DNA of 64,000 nucleotides from Streptomyces sp. NBC_00670 (GTDB lineage: Bacteria; Actinomycetota; Actinomycetes; Streptomycetales; Streptomycetaceae): NCBI RefSeq assembly GCF_036226765.1, contig NZ_CP109017.1, forward strand, positions 6,387,001 to 6,451,000, written 5' to 3'. Position numbers and translations under genes: made by a program. The notes below the pieces were generated by a model. It did no database searches. It was not told the origin of the DNA and was given only the letters and a program-made list of their open reading frames with translations. The stretch's first letter is position 1. Every line of letters begins with the position of its first letter. This document shows, piece after piece, positions 25,030 through 33,957 of this stretch.

Positions 25030-27414
25030 ATGTCTCACCTACGCGCACCGGCCGCCCGTGCGGACCGCCGTGAGGGCGGGCGGCACGGGCGACCGGCCGC
25101 CCGCACCGCCCCCGCCCCGGCCGAGACGCACCTGCGGCCGCAGCTGCTGCGGCTGGCGGTGCTGCCCCCCGTCGCGGTGGCGCTCGCCGGCTGCGCCGCC
25201 GTGCTCTTCACCGTCCGCTCCACCGGCACGTTGCCCACGCCGACGCTGTGGGGTGTGCTCGCCGGCGCGCTCGGGGTGGCCGTCGCGGGGGTGCTGACCG
25301 CGGCGGTGGCCGCGGGCCGGGCGGCGGACTCCGTCAAGGAGCGGGTGGACACGCTGCGGCGTACGGCCACCCGCGGCGAGGCCGATCTGCGCGCCCTCGT
25401 CGAGGCGCTGCGGCGCGGCGAGACCGTGCCGAAGCGGGGCGGGCGGGGGCGGCCTGCGGCCGACACCTCCGGGGCCGACGACTTCGAGCTCCTCGCCGCA
25501 GACCTCGCCCGGGCGCGCGACGGGGCGGTCGCGGCCGTTGTGCGGGCCGCGCAGCTCTCCAGCCGGGCAGGCAGCGAGCAGAAGCTCGAGGTCTTCCTCA
25601 ACCTGGCCCGGCGACTGCAGTCCCTCGTCCACCGGGAGATCTCCACCCTGGACGAGCTGGAGAACGAGATCGAGGACCCCGACCTCCTCAAGGGCCTCTT
25701 CCACGTCGACCACCTCTCCACCCGGATCCGCCGCCACGCGGAGAACCTGGCGGTCCTTGGCGGCGCGGTCTCCCGCCGGCAGTGGAGCAACCCGGTGGAG
25801 ATGACCGAGGTGCTGCGGTCGGCCATCGCGGAGGTCGAGCAGTACGCGCGGGTGCGGCTGGTGCCGCCGGTCGACGGCCGGCTGCGCGGGCACGCCGTCG
25901 CCGACGTCATCCATCTGCTGGCCGAACTCGTCGAGAACGCGACGGTGTTCTCCGCGCCGCACACCCAGGTGCTGCTCCGCGCCAACCTGGTCACCGCCGG
26001 GCTCGCGGTCGAGGTCGAGGACCGGGGCCTGGGCATGCCGCTCGCCGAGCAGCACCGGATGAACGCGCTGCTCGCCGACCCCGACCAGGTGAACGTCGCC
26101 AGCCTGCTGCAGGACGGCCGGATCGGCCTGTACGTCGTCTCCCAGCTCGCCCGCCGGCATGGCATCCAGGTGCGCCTGGGCACCAACATCTACGGCGGCG
26201 TCCAGGCGGTCCTGGTCCTGCCGACAGAGGTGCTGGGCGCACCTCGGCCGGAGCTGTCGCCGACGTCGCAGCCGGTGGCGGGCGGGGCGCCGGGGCGGGG
26301 CGCGCCCGGGTCCGGCGCGGCCGGGGCCTCGGGTGGGGCGCCGTCGCCCGGCGGGATGCCCGCGCCGGGCGGGGCGTCCGGCCGGGTGCCGGGTGCGGCG
26401 CGTCCGCAGGACTGGGCGGGCGAGGGGGCCACGGAGCCGACGCATCGACGGGGACCGGAGTCGACGGCGGCTCCGTCGGCCGGGCGTCGGGACGCGGGAC
26501 CGGACGGTCCGGACGCCGGCGGGCCCACCTTCGGCGGGACCTCCCCGGGGCCCGGGGCCGTCGGTACGGGCGCGCCCGCGCCAAGTGCCCCGGACGCGCG
26601 GCTGCCCGTCGACGCGTCCGGCTCGGACGGACGCGGCATGCCGGCGCCGTCCGTGTTCCGGCCCGACGCCCCCGGGTTCGGCGCCCCGGACATGCGCGTG
26701 ACCGGGAGCGAGGGATCCGCCCCCGGCCCCACGCCCACGGGCGCCGGTGCCGAGGTGGCCCACGCCGGGCCCGGCGCTCCGCCGCCGTTGCCCGTGCGGG
26801 GGCAGCGCGCCGCGCGGCCGAACCCCGCCGAGGCACAGCCCGGCATCGGCGCCGGGCACCGGCGGCTGCTCGCGGAGAACACGGTGCTGCCGCCCACCCC
26901 TCGCGTCGGCCCCGTCCGCGGCACCATGGGCAAGCCCAAGCTGCCCCGCCGCCGCGCCCAGGAGCACCTCGCACCCCAGCTCCGCGGCGGCCCCGTGCCC
27001 GGGCCCCGAGAGGACACCGGGGAGTACGTCGAGCACGACCCCGGCCTGATGGCAGCCTTCCAACGCGGCATCGGCCTCGCCGAGGCCCAGACGCCTTCCA
27101 CGGAGCCGTCGGAGCCGTCCCGCCCGGCGGCCGGTGGACCGACCGAGCCACCCGGCCCGACGCCCGGCGACCTCCCCGGGCCGCGGCATCCGGCTCCCAC
27201 CCTGCCGACCGAGCCACCACACCAGGCTCCTCCCGTGCCGGGCGAGCCGTCGTACGAAGCGCCCGCCCCGCCGGGCGAACCGTCGCACCCGGCCCCGGCC
27301 GCCGAGCCGCACCGCTCCGTCGGCGACGGCGGCAGCGCCCCCGTGCGCATAGTCGGCGGGCGAGCCGCTTCCGAGGGCGCCGGCTGGCGTGACGGGAGAG
27401 GGTCCGCCGGGTGA
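25030..27414 (+). CDS. cvnA: Conservon sensor kinase-like protein CvnA
   Basis: A 794-aa membrane protein. Two hydrophobic segments near residues 40-60 and 70-95 are followed by a coiled, dimerisation-like region and an HATPase_c domain (about 220-400) with an N-box (ELVENATVFSAPHT) and a G1 box (VEDRGLGM). There is no obvious H-box with phospho-acceptor His. The C-terminal half (about 410-794) is Pro/Gly/Ala-rich and disordered. ATG 25030 follows GAGGAC; a longer frame upstream is not credible. With the next three genes it makes the Cvn complex, seen as a prokaryotic analogue of G-protein-coupled signalling. Confidence 0.9.
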   Translation: MSHLRAPAARADRREGGRHGRPAARTAPAPAETHLRPQLLRLAVLPPVAVALAGCAAVLFTVRSTGTLPTPTLWGVLAGALGVAVAGVLTAAVAAGRAADSVKERVDTLRRTATRGEADLRALVEALRRGETVPKRGGRGRPAADTSGADDFELLAADLARARDGAVAAVVRAAQLSSRAGSEQKLEVFLNLARRLQSLVHREISTLDELENEIEDPDLLKGLFHVDHLSTRIRRHAENLAVLGGAVSRRQWSNPVEMTEVLRSAIAEVEQYARVRLVPPVDGRLRGHAVADVIHLLAELVENATVFSAPHTQVLLRANLVTAGLAVEVEDRGLGMPLAEQHRMNALLADPDQVNVASLLQDGRIGLYVVSQLARRHGIQVRLGTNIYGGVQAVLVLPTEVLGAPRPELSPTSQPVAGGAPGRGAPGSGAAGASGGAPSPGGMPAPGGASGRVPGAARPQDWAGEGATEPTHRRGPESTAAPSAGRRDAGPDGPDAGGPTFGGTSPGPGAVGTGAPAPSAPDARLPVDASGSDGRGMPAPSVFRPDAPGFGAPDMRVTGSEGSAPGPTPTGAGAEVAHAGPGAPPPLPVRGQRAARPNPAEAQPGIGAGHRRLLAENTVLPPTPRVGPVRGTMGKPKLPRRRAQEHLAPQLRGGPVPGPREDTGEYVEHDPGLMAAFQRGIGLAEAQTPSTEPSEPSRPAAGGPTEPPGPTPGDLPGPRHPAPTLPTEPPHQAPPVPGEPSYEAPAPPGEPSHPAPAAEPHRSVGDGGSAPVRIVGGRAASEGAGWRDGRGSAG

Positions 27415-27476
27415 GCAGGACGTTTCGCAGCAACCCCCCTACCCCCGCCCCCCATACCCCAAGGAGTCGATCCACC

Positions 27477-27911
27477 ATGGCGAGTGAAGCGCCGACCGGG
27501 CACGCGTCCGACCTCGACTGGCTGATGAGCTCTCTCGTGCAGCGCGTGCCGCACACCAGGAGTGCGGTGCTGCTCTCCTGCGACGGGCTGGTCAAGTCCG
27601 TGCACGGGCTGGAGAAGGACAGCGCCGACCACATGGCCGCGCTCGCCTCCGGCCTGTACTCGCTCGGCCGCAGCGCCGGCGTCCGGTTCGGGGGCGGCGG
27701 CGACGTCCGCCAGGTCGTCGTCGAACTCGACTCCTCGCTGCTGTTCGTCTCCACCGCCGGCTCCGGCACCTGCCTCGCCGTCCTCGCCGACCGCGAGGCC
27801 GACGCCGCCGTGCTCGGCTACGAGATGGCGATGCTGGTCAAAAGCGTCCGCCCGTACCTGGTCACCGCGCCCCGGCAGCCCGCCGGCCGCCCCCCGGCGC
27901 TCAGGCCTTGA
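27477..27911 (+). CDS. cvnB: Conservon roadblock/LC7 protein CvnB
   Basis: This 144-aa protein has the roadblock/LC7 fold: LDWLMSSLVQRVPHTRSAVL, LSCDGLVKSVHGL, then ADHMAALASGLYSLG and a core ending near residue 125. Roadblock proteins regulate small GTPases, here CvnD. ATG 27477 follows AAGGAG. Its stop overlaps a TTG start of the DUF742 gene. It is found in every conservon as the second gene. Confidence 0.92.
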   Translation: MASEAPTGHASDLDWLMSSLVQRVPHTRSAVLLSCDGLVKSVHGLEKDSADHMAALASGLYSLGRSAGVRFGGGGDVRQVVVELDSSLLFVSTAGSGTCLAVLADREADAAVLGYEMAMLVKSVRPYLVTAPRQPAGRPPALRP

Positions 27912-28285
27912 GCGCGGCCACCGCCGGCGACGGGCCCTGGCTCGACGACGCGGCCGGCCGGCTGGTCCGCCCGTACCAGGTCAGCAACGGGCGGACCCGG
28001 CCGACCGCCGCGTTCGACCTGCTCACCCAGGTGAGAGCCACCGGGGCCACCCCCCTCGGCCACCTCGCCCCCGAGTACGCCCAGGCGCTCGACCTCTGCC
28101 GGGGCCCCGTCTCCGTCGCCGAGGTCGCCGGACAGCTCGGGCTGCCGGTCGCGGTCGCCAAGGTGCTGCTGTCCGACCTCGTCGACAGCGGGGCGCTCAC
28201 CACCAGGCCCCCGGCCTTCCACCACAACCCCACGGACCGGTCCCTTCTGGAGGCAGTGCTCGATGGACTACGACGACAGCTCTGA
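27908..28285 (+). CDS. cvnC: Conservon DUF742 protein CvnC
   Basis: A 125-aa DUF742 protein with the usual N-terminus (RLVRPYQVSNGRTRP) and a winged-helix-like C-terminus (PVSVAEVAGQLGLPVAVAKVLL, split by the core VLLSDLVDSGAL). The start is a rare TTG that overlaps the cvnB stop (TTGA), and its end overlaps cvnD by 23 bases. CvnC is thought to help couple the sensor to the GTPase; direct DNA binding is not shown by the sequence. Confidence 0.88.
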   Translation: MSAATAGDGPWLDDAAGRLVRPYQVSNGRTRPTAAFDLLTQVRATGATPLGHLAPEYAQALDLCRGPVSVAEVAGQLGLPVAVAKVLLSDLVDSGALTTRPPAFHHNPTDRSLLEAVLDGLRRQL

Positions 28286-28865
28286 CCCCTTCCCCACCGC
28301 GCTGAAGATCCTCGTGGCGGGCGGGTTCGGAGTCGGCAAGACCACCTTCGTGGGCGCGGTCAGCGAGATCGCGCCGCTCAGCACGGAGGAACTCCTCACC
28401 ACGGTCAGCGCCGCCACCGACAACCTCGACGGCATCGAGAACAAGGTCGAGACGACCGTGGCGATGGACTTCGGCCGGATCACCCTCGACCCGCGCCACG
28501 TCCTCTACCTGTTCGGCACCCCCGGCCAGGAACGGTTCTGGTTCATGTGGGACGAACTCTCCGAGGGCGCCCTCGGCGCGGTGATCCTCGCCGACACCCG
28601 CCGGCTCCAGGAGTGCTTCGCCGCCGTCGACTTCTTCGAGGAACGCGGCCTCGGCTTCATCGTCGCGATCAACGAGTTCGACGGCGCCCACCGCTACGAC
28701 CCCGAGGAGGTGCGCGCCGCCCTCGACCTCGACCGCCGCGTCCCCGTCGTCCGCTGCGACGCCCGGATCTCCAGCTCCGGCGTGCAGACCCTGCTCGCCC
28801 TCGTCACCCACCTCCTCGCCCACATTCCGGCCACCCCGGCGCCGCACCACGGAGCCCGCACATGA
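28263..28865 (+). CDS. cvnD: Conservon small GTPase CvnD
   Basis: This 200-aa Ras-like GTPase has a P-loop GGFGVGKTTFVG near residues 19-30, a G3 motif FGTPGQERFWFMW near residues 84-96, and an INEFDG segment in place of NKxD near residue 137, common in CvnD/MglA-type proteins. It should cycle between GTP and GDP under the roadblock protein and CvnA. ATG overlaps the cvnC end, and its TGA overlaps the ATG of the GAF protein gene. Confidence 0.92.
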   Translation: MDYDDSSDPFPTALKILVAGGFGVGKTTFVGAVSEIAPLSTEELLTTVSAATDNLDGIENKVETTVAMDFGRITLDPRHVLYLFGTPGQERFWFMWDELSEGALGAVILADTRRLQECFAAVDFFEERGLGFIVAINEFDGAHRYDPEEVRAALDLDRRVPVVRCDARISSSGVQTLLALVTHLLAHIPATPAPHHGART

Positions 28866-29488
28866 GCCCCCGCCGACTGCTGCTGACCCCCCAGGACGAG
28901 GACGCCCCCGCCCGCGTACGACGGCTGCGCGCCCTCGGTCTCGCCCTCGAACCGGGGGAGCGCGCCGATCCCGCCCTGGACGCCTTCGCGGACCGGCTCG
29001 CCCAGGTGCTGGCGGCGCCGTACGCGATGGTCAACTTCGTCGGTGAGCAACGGCAGTTCCTCGCCGGACTGCACACCCCGGGCGGCCTCCCGCTGCCCGC
29101 GGCCACCGGCGCGGACGGCACCGGACGGGCCCGGCTGCTCGCCCGCGACCACGGCTTCTGCCCGCACGTCGTGGTCCGCCGCCGGGCGCTCGCCCTGGAG
29201 GACGTCCGCGACTACCCCCGCTTCGCCGGCAACCCGATCGTCGACGAGACCGGCGTCCACGCCTACCTCGGCGCCCCGCTGCCCGACCCGTCCGGCATCG
29301 CGCTCGGCACGGTCTGCGTCGCCGACGTCATCCCGCGCCGCTGGGGCCGGGAGGGGCTTCAGACCATCAAGGGGCTCGCCGCGGAACTGACCGAACGGCT
29401 CGTGGGACGCGAGGCGCACGAGACCCGCGAGGTGCCCGGGACGGACGAGCACGGCGGTCGGCGCGACCCCCACCGCGACCGCGCGTGA
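28862..29488 (+). CDS. GAF-domain protein, fifth conservon gene
   Basis: A 208-aa protein with a GAF domain (about 40-185): APYAMVNFVGEQRQFLAGL, then HGFCPHVVVRRRALALEDVR, NPIVDETGVHAYLGAPL and GIALGTVCVAD. The pattern is that of GAF proteins found with sensor kinases; a bound ligand is likely but unidentified. ATGA overlap with cvnD places it in the conservon operon. Some Streptomyces conservons have extra genes such as a cytochrome P450; a GAF protein would give the system a second sensory input. The C-terminal 20 residues are charged and probably disordered. Confidence 0.82.
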   Translation: MSPRRLLLTPQDEDAPARVRRLRALGLALEPGERADPALDAFADRLAQVLAAPYAMVNFVGEQRQFLAGLHTPGGLPLPAATGADGTGRARLLARDHGFCPHVVVRRRALALEDVRDYPRFAGNPIVDETGVHAYLGAPLPDPSGIALGTVCVADVIPRRWGREGLQTIKGLAAELTERLVGREAHETREVPGTDEHGGRRDPHRDRA

Positions 29489-29606
29489 AGGAAAGCTGCG
29501 GGCGCGCTTAAGAAAGTCTCGATGGACCGCCGGCCCGGCCGTACGGCAGATTCCCTCAGGGGTCTCCCACCGGGGACCGCGCCGTCGAACCACAGGAGCC
29601 GTACGC

Positions 29607-30635
29607 GTGAAAGCGCTGGTCAAGCAGAAGGCGGAGCCCGGTCTGTGGCTCCGGGACGTACCCGAACCGACCATCGGCCCCGGTGACGTACTGATCAAGG
29701 TGCTGCGCACCGGGATCTGCGGCACCGATCTGCACATCCGCTCCTGGGACGGGTGGGCGCGGCAGACCATCACCACCCCGCTGGTGCTCGGCCACGAGTT
29801 CGTCGGCGAGGTCGTCGACACCGGCCGCGACGTCACCGGCATCGACACCGGCGACCGGGTCAGCGGCGAGGGCCACCTGGTGTGCGGCACGTGCCGCAAC
29901 TGCCTGGCCGGACGCCGCCATCTGTGCCGGGCCACCGTCGGCCTCGGCGTCGGGCGCGACGGCGCGTTCGCCGAGTACGTCGCCCTGCCCGCGTCCAACG
30001 TGTGGGTGCACCGCGTCCCCGTCGATCTCGACGTCGCCGCCATCTTCGACCCGTTCGGCAACGCCGTGCACACCGCGCTGTCCTTCCCGCTGGTCGGCGA
30101 GGACGTGCTGGTCACCGGCGCCGGACCCATCGGCCTGATGGCCGCCGCCGTGGCCCGCCACGCCGGCGCCCGCCACGTCGTCGTCACCGACGTCAGCGAG
30201 GAGCGCCTCGAACTGGCCCGCAAGATCGGCGTCAGCCTCGCCCTGAACGTCTCCGGCGCCACGATCGCCGACGGACAGCGCGAGCTGGGGCTGCGCGAGG
30301 GCTTCGACGTCGGCCTGGAGATGTCCGGCCGCCCCGAGGCGCTGCGCGACATGATCGCCAACATGACCCACGGCGGCCGGATCGCCATGCTCGGCCTGCC
30401 CGCCGAGGAGTTCCCCGTCGACTTCGCCCGGATCGTCACGTCGATGCTCACCCTCAAGGGCATCTACGGCCGCGAGATGTTCGAGACCTGGTACGCGATG
30501 TCCGTCCTGCTGGAGGGCGGACTCGACCTCGCCCCCGTCATCACCGGCCGGTACGGCTACGCCGAGTACGAGGCCGCGTTCGCCGACGCCGCGAGCGGCC
30601 GGGGCGGCAAGGTCATCCTCGACTGGACCGTGTGA
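29607..30635 (+). CDS. tdh: L-threonine 3-dehydrogenase
   Basis: This zinc-dependent medium-chain dehydrogenase (342 aa) oxidises L-threonine to 2-amino-3-oxobutanoate with NAD. Features are the catalytic zinc region CGTDLHIRSWD and GHEFVGEV, the four structural Cys in CGTCRNCLAGRRHLC, and the Rossmann motif VTGAGPIGLM near residue 170. GTG 29607 follows AGGAG. It pairs with kbl 37 bases downstream to turn threonine into glycine and acetyl-CoA. The leader holds an unusually A/T-rich stretch, CTTAAGAAAGTCTCGATGG, near 29508, a possible promoter. Confidence 0.95.
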   Translation: MKALVKQKAEPGLWLRDVPEPTIGPGDVLIKVLRTGICGTDLHIRSWDGWARQTITTPLVLGHEFVGEVVDTGRDVTGIDTGDRVSGEGHLVCGTCRNCLAGRRHLCRATVGLGVGRDGAFAEYVALPASNVWVHRVPVDLDVAAIFDPFGNAVHTALSFPLVGEDVLVTGAGPIGLMAAAVARHAGARHVVVTDVSEERLELARKIGVSLALNVSGATIADGQRELGLREGFDVGLEMSGRPEALRDMIANMTHGGRIAMLGLPAEEFPVDFARIVTSMLTLKGIYGREMFETWYAMSVLLEGGLDLAPVITGRYGYAEYEAAFADAASGRGGKVILDWTV

Positions 30636-30672
30636 GCCACCCTCCTCTCCCGCATCCCCAGGAGCTTCTGAC

Positions 30673-31866
30673 ATGTTCGCCTCCGTACGCGACGACCTCC
30701 GCGCCACCCTCGACGAGATCCGCGCCGCCGGGCTGCACAAGCCCGAGCGCGTCCTCGGCACCCCGCAGTCCGCGACCGTCGCCGTCACCGCCGGCGGGCG
30801 GCCCGGCGAGGTCCTCAACTTCTGCGCCAACAACTACCTCGGCCTCGCCGACCACCCCGAGGTGGTCGCCGCCGCCCACGAGGCGCTGGACCGCTGGGGT
30901 TACGGCATGGCCTCCGTCCGCTTCATCTGCGGCACGCAGGAGGTGCACAAGGAGCTGGAGGCCCGGCTCTCCGCCTTCCTCGGCCAGGAGGACACGATCC
31001 TCTACTCCTCCTGCTTCGACGCCAACGGCGGCGTCTTCGAGACGCTGCTCGGCGCCGAGGACGCGGTGATCTCCGACGCGCTGAACCACGCCTCGATCAT
31101 CGACGGCATCCGGCTGTCCAAGGCCCGCCGCTTCCGCTACGCCAACCGGGACATGGCCGACCTGGAGGCGCAGCTCAAGGCGGCCGGGGACGCCCGGCGC
31201 CGGCTGATCGTGACCGACGGCGTCTTCTCGATGGACGGCTACGTGGCGCCGCTCGCCGAGATCTGCGACCTCGCCGACCGGTACGACGCCATGGTCATGG
31301 TCGACGACTCGCACGCCGTGGGCTTCGTCGGACCCGGCGGGCGGGGCACGCCCGAACTGCACGGGGTCATGGACCGGGTCGACATCCTCACCGGCACGCT
31401 CGGCAAGGCCCTCGGCGGCGCCTCCGGCGGGTACGTGGCCGCCCGCGCCGAGATCGTCGCACTGCTCCGCCAGCGCTCGCGGCCGTACCTGTTCTCGAAC
31501 ACGCTGGCCCCGGTGATCGCGGCGGCGTCGCTGAAGGTGCTGGACCTGCTGGAGTCGGCGGGGGAGCTGCGGGAGCGGCTGGCGGCGAACACGGAGCTGT
31601 TCCGGCGGCGGATGGGGGAGGAGGGGTTCGACGTCCTTCCCGGCGACCACGCGATCGCCCCGGTGATGATCGGTGACGCGGCGGAAGCGGGCCGCATGGC
31701 CGAGCTGCTGCTGGAGCGGGGCGTGTACGTGATCGGGTTCTCGTACCCGGTGGTACCGGAGGGCGCGGCACGCATCCGGGTCCAGCTGTCCGCCGCGCAC
31801 TCGACGGAGGACGTGGAGCGGGCGGTGGCGGCGTTCGCCGCGGCACGAGCCGAGCTGGCGGGCTGA
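30673..31866 (+). CDS. kbl: Glycine C-acetyltransferase (KBL)
   Basis: This 397-aa PLP enzyme of the alpha-oxoamine synthase family cleaves 2-amino-3-ketobutyrate with CoA to glycine and acetyl-CoA. The Schiff-base Lys lies in TGTLGKALGGASGGY near residue 245; VDDSHAVGFVG supplies the PLP-binding Asp/His. ATG 30673 follows CCCAGGAGC. It forms an operon with tdh; a repeat with strong hairpins follows the gene and may end the transcript. Confidence 0.95.
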   Translation: MFASVRDDLRATLDEIRAAGLHKPERVLGTPQSATVAVTAGGRPGEVLNFCANNYLGLADHPEVVAAAHEALDRWGYGMASVRFICGTQEVHKELEARLSAFLGQEDTILYSSCFDANGGVFETLLGAEDAVISDALNHASIIDGIRLSKARRFRYANRDMADLEAQLKAAGDARRRLIVTDGVFSMDGYVAPLAEICDLADRYDAMVMVDDSHAVGFVGPGGRGTPELHGVMDRVDILTGTLGKALGGASGGYVAARAEIVALLRQRSRPYLFSNTLAPVIAAASLKVLDLLESAGELRERLAANTELFRRRMGEEGFDVLPGDHAIAPVMIGDAAEAGRMAELLLERGVYVIGFSYPVVPEGAARIRVQLSAAHSTEDVERAVAAFAAARAELAG

Positions 31867-31924
31867 GGGAGCGCGGGAGAGCTCGGGTGGCTGGGGGTTC
31901 GTCGGCGGGCGCGGGCGGGGATGT

Positions 31925-32110
31925 GGTTGCTCGCGCAGTTCCCCGCGCCCCTTAAAAGCAAGGGGGGGTGCCCCCCAGTCTTCAGGGGCGCGGGGAACTG
32001 CGCGAGAAGCCCCACCGGCCGTCAGCCGACAACGCACCCCCCCCGGGGTCCAAGGGGCGGAGCCCCTTGAAGGGATGGGGAGGGTAGGGGCGGCGGGGGC
32101 GAAAACCCCC
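31925..32110. repeat. Dispersed GC-rich intergenic repeat, copy 3 (opposite order)
   Basis: GCTCGCGCAGTTCCCCGCGC, then a 45-base loop and GCGCGGGGAACTGCGCGAG, form a long inverted repeat. The second half, GGGGTCCAAGGGGCGGAGCC then CCTTGAAGGGATGGGGAGGG, is the reverse complement of the T-run side of the copies at 15230 and 48664. It lies between kbl and the LysR gene and could terminate kbl. Confidence 0.8.
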
Positions 32111-32130
32111 GGCTTGCGATAATCGGACGC

Positions 32131-33036
32131 GTGATTGAGGCGCGACGGTTGCACATTCTTCGGGCGGTGGCGGATCACCGCACGGTGACCGCGGCCGCCG
32201 CGGCGCTGTACCTCACGCCGTCCGCCGTCTCGCAGCAACTGGCCGCACTGGAGCAGGAGACCGGTCACCGCCTCGTCGAGCGCGGCGCCAAGGGCGTGCG
32301 GCTGACCGCGGCCGGCGAGATCCTGCTCGGTCACACCCACGCCGTCCTCGCCCAGCTGGAGCGCGCGGAGGCCGAGCTCGCGGCGTACAGCGGGGGCTCG
32401 GCGGGCACGGTGACGCTCGCCGCGTTCGCCACCGGCATCGGCCTGGTCGTCGCCCCGGCCCTGGCCACCCTGGGCCGTACCGCACCCGGCATCCGCGTCC
32501 GCGTCCAGGACGCCGAGGGCGACGCCAGCCTGCCGATGGTCCTGGCCCGGCAGGTGGACGTGGCGGTCGCCGTCGAGTACCGGGGCGCCCCGGGCGCCGA
32601 CGACCCCCGGCTCACCCACATCGCGCTGTACGCCGAACCGTTCGAGGCGGTCGTGCCGGTCGCCCACCGGCTGGCCGGGGCGGAGGTCGTGCCGCTCGCC
32701 GAGCTCGCCAAGGACGCCTGGATCGGCCCCTACCCGGGCAACCCCTGCCACGACGTGGTCGTCCTGGCCTGCGAGCACGCCGGCTTCCAGCCCCGTCTCG
32801 AACACTCCTCCGACGACTTCAGCGCCGTCATCTCGCTGGCCTCCGCCGGGGCCGGCGTGGCGCTCGTGCCCCGCTCGGCGCTGCGCGGAATGGACCTCAG
32901 CGGGGTCGTGGTCCGGCCGGTGGACGGCGTGGCCCCCACGCGCCGGGTGTTCGCGGCGGTGCGCCGGGGCGCGGAGGAGCACCCGCTGATCCGCCCCGTA
33001 CTGGACGCGCTGACCGAGGCCGCGACGGCGCACTGA
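32131..33036 (+). CDS. LysR-family transcriptional regulator
   Basis: A 301-aa regulator with an N-terminal winged helix (residues 1-62, LHILRAVADHRTVTAAAAAL and SPSAVSQQL-like TPSAVSQQLAALE) and a periplasmic-binding-protein-like effector domain (about 90-295). GTG 32131 is used; there is no strong binding site ahead of it. No divergent partner is present because the repeat fills the upstream gap, so its target is not obvious. Its effector is unknown. Confidence 0.9.
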   Translation: MIEARRLHILRAVADHRTVTAAAAALYLTPSAVSQQLAALEQETGHRLVERGAKGVRLTAAGEILLGHTHAVLAQLERAEAELAAYSGGSAGTVTLAAFATGIGLVVAPALATLGRTAPGIRVRVQDAEGDASLPMVLARQVDVAVAVEYRGAPGADDPRLTHIALYAEPFEAVVPVAHRLAGAEVVPLAELAKDAWIGPYPGNPCHDVVVLACEHAGFQPRLEHSSDDFSAVISLASAGAGVALVPRSALRGMDLSGVVVRPVDGVAPTRRVFAAVRRGAEEHPLIRPVLDALTEAATAH

Positions 33037-33088
33037 AAGCACCTCGCCCCGGCGCCCCGGTGTCAGTGGCGTTGGTTACCGTGCGGGC

Positions 33089-33448
33089 ATGCCGGATGCC
33101 GAAGACGTACGCCGTATCGCCCTCTCCCTGCCGGACACGGCGGAGAAGACCGCCTGGAGCATGCCCACGTTCCGCGTCGCGGGCAAGATGTTCGCCACCC
33201 TGCCCGAGGACGAGACGTCGCTCGCCGTGCGCTGCCCGAAGGTGGAGCGCGACGAACTCGTGCTCGCCGAGCCCGGCAAGTTCTGGATCGCGGGCCACGA
33301 GGCGTCCTTCGCCTGGGTGCGCGCACGGCTCGCGGCCCTGGAGGACGAGGCGGAGCTGCGCGACATCCTCGCCGACTCCTGGCGTCAGGCGGCCCCGCCC
33401 CGTCTCCTGGAGGCCCACCCGACGCTCGGCCTCCCGGCCACCGGCTGA
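33089..33448 (+). CDS. MmcQ/YjbR family DNA-binding-like protein
   Basis: A 119-aa protein of the MmcQ/YjbR (CyaY-like fold) family: VRRIALSLPDTAEKTAWSM, then FRVAGKMFATLPEDETSLAV and the C-terminal LRDILADSWRQAAPPRLLE. Members have a possible DNA-binding fold, but their role is unclear. It follows the LysR gene by 52 bases on the same strand and may be cotranscribed. No catalytic residues are known for the family. Confidence 0.85.
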   Translation: MPDAEDVRRIALSLPDTAEKTAWSMPTFRVAGKMFATLPEDETSLAVRCPKVERDELVLAEPGKFWIAGHEASFAWVRARLAALEDEAELRDILADSWRQAAPPRLLEAHPTLGLPATG

Positions 33449-33585
33449 CCGGCACCCCGCGGCCCGGGCACCGCGCGCCCGTCGGCGCGGTCACCGCGCG
33501 GAAAAGCCGTGCGCGGCGACCGCCCGGAGTGCGGTATGGTTTCCGTGCGCGTTCACCCGGGGGAAACCCCAGGTCAGACGGGCAA

Positions 33586-33659
<74 letters not shown>

Positions 33660-33680
33660 CTCGCGAGAGTCGCCGTTCAG

Positions 33681-33711
33681 GGCCGGTTTCGGAGGACATC
33701 CGAAACCGGCC
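33681..33711 (+). terminator. Terminator after tRNA-Pro copy 1
   Basis: A perfect 13-bp stem, GGCCGGTTTCGGA (33681-33693) with TCCGAAACCGGCC (33699-33711), loop GGACA, 22 bases after the tRNA. A direct repeat TTCGTCATTCCCG follows twice. Confidence 0.9.
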
Positions 33712-33957
33712 TTCGTCATTCCCGGCCGGTCTTCGTCATTCCCGCAGGCCCGGAAGCCGGGCGGGCACGCATTTCCCGGACGCGCAGGAATTCCCGGACG
33801 TGCACGGACCCGTGGCCGAACCTGTTCGCACACCGTACGGGCGGCGAAAAAACTCTTGGACCGCCCCGGCCCCCGCGCGGGACACTGCCCTCTTCCACCG
33901 GGCTCCTCACACACGACTGCCGTGCGGTGCGCCCCCTCATGACTACGGAGGGTTTCC

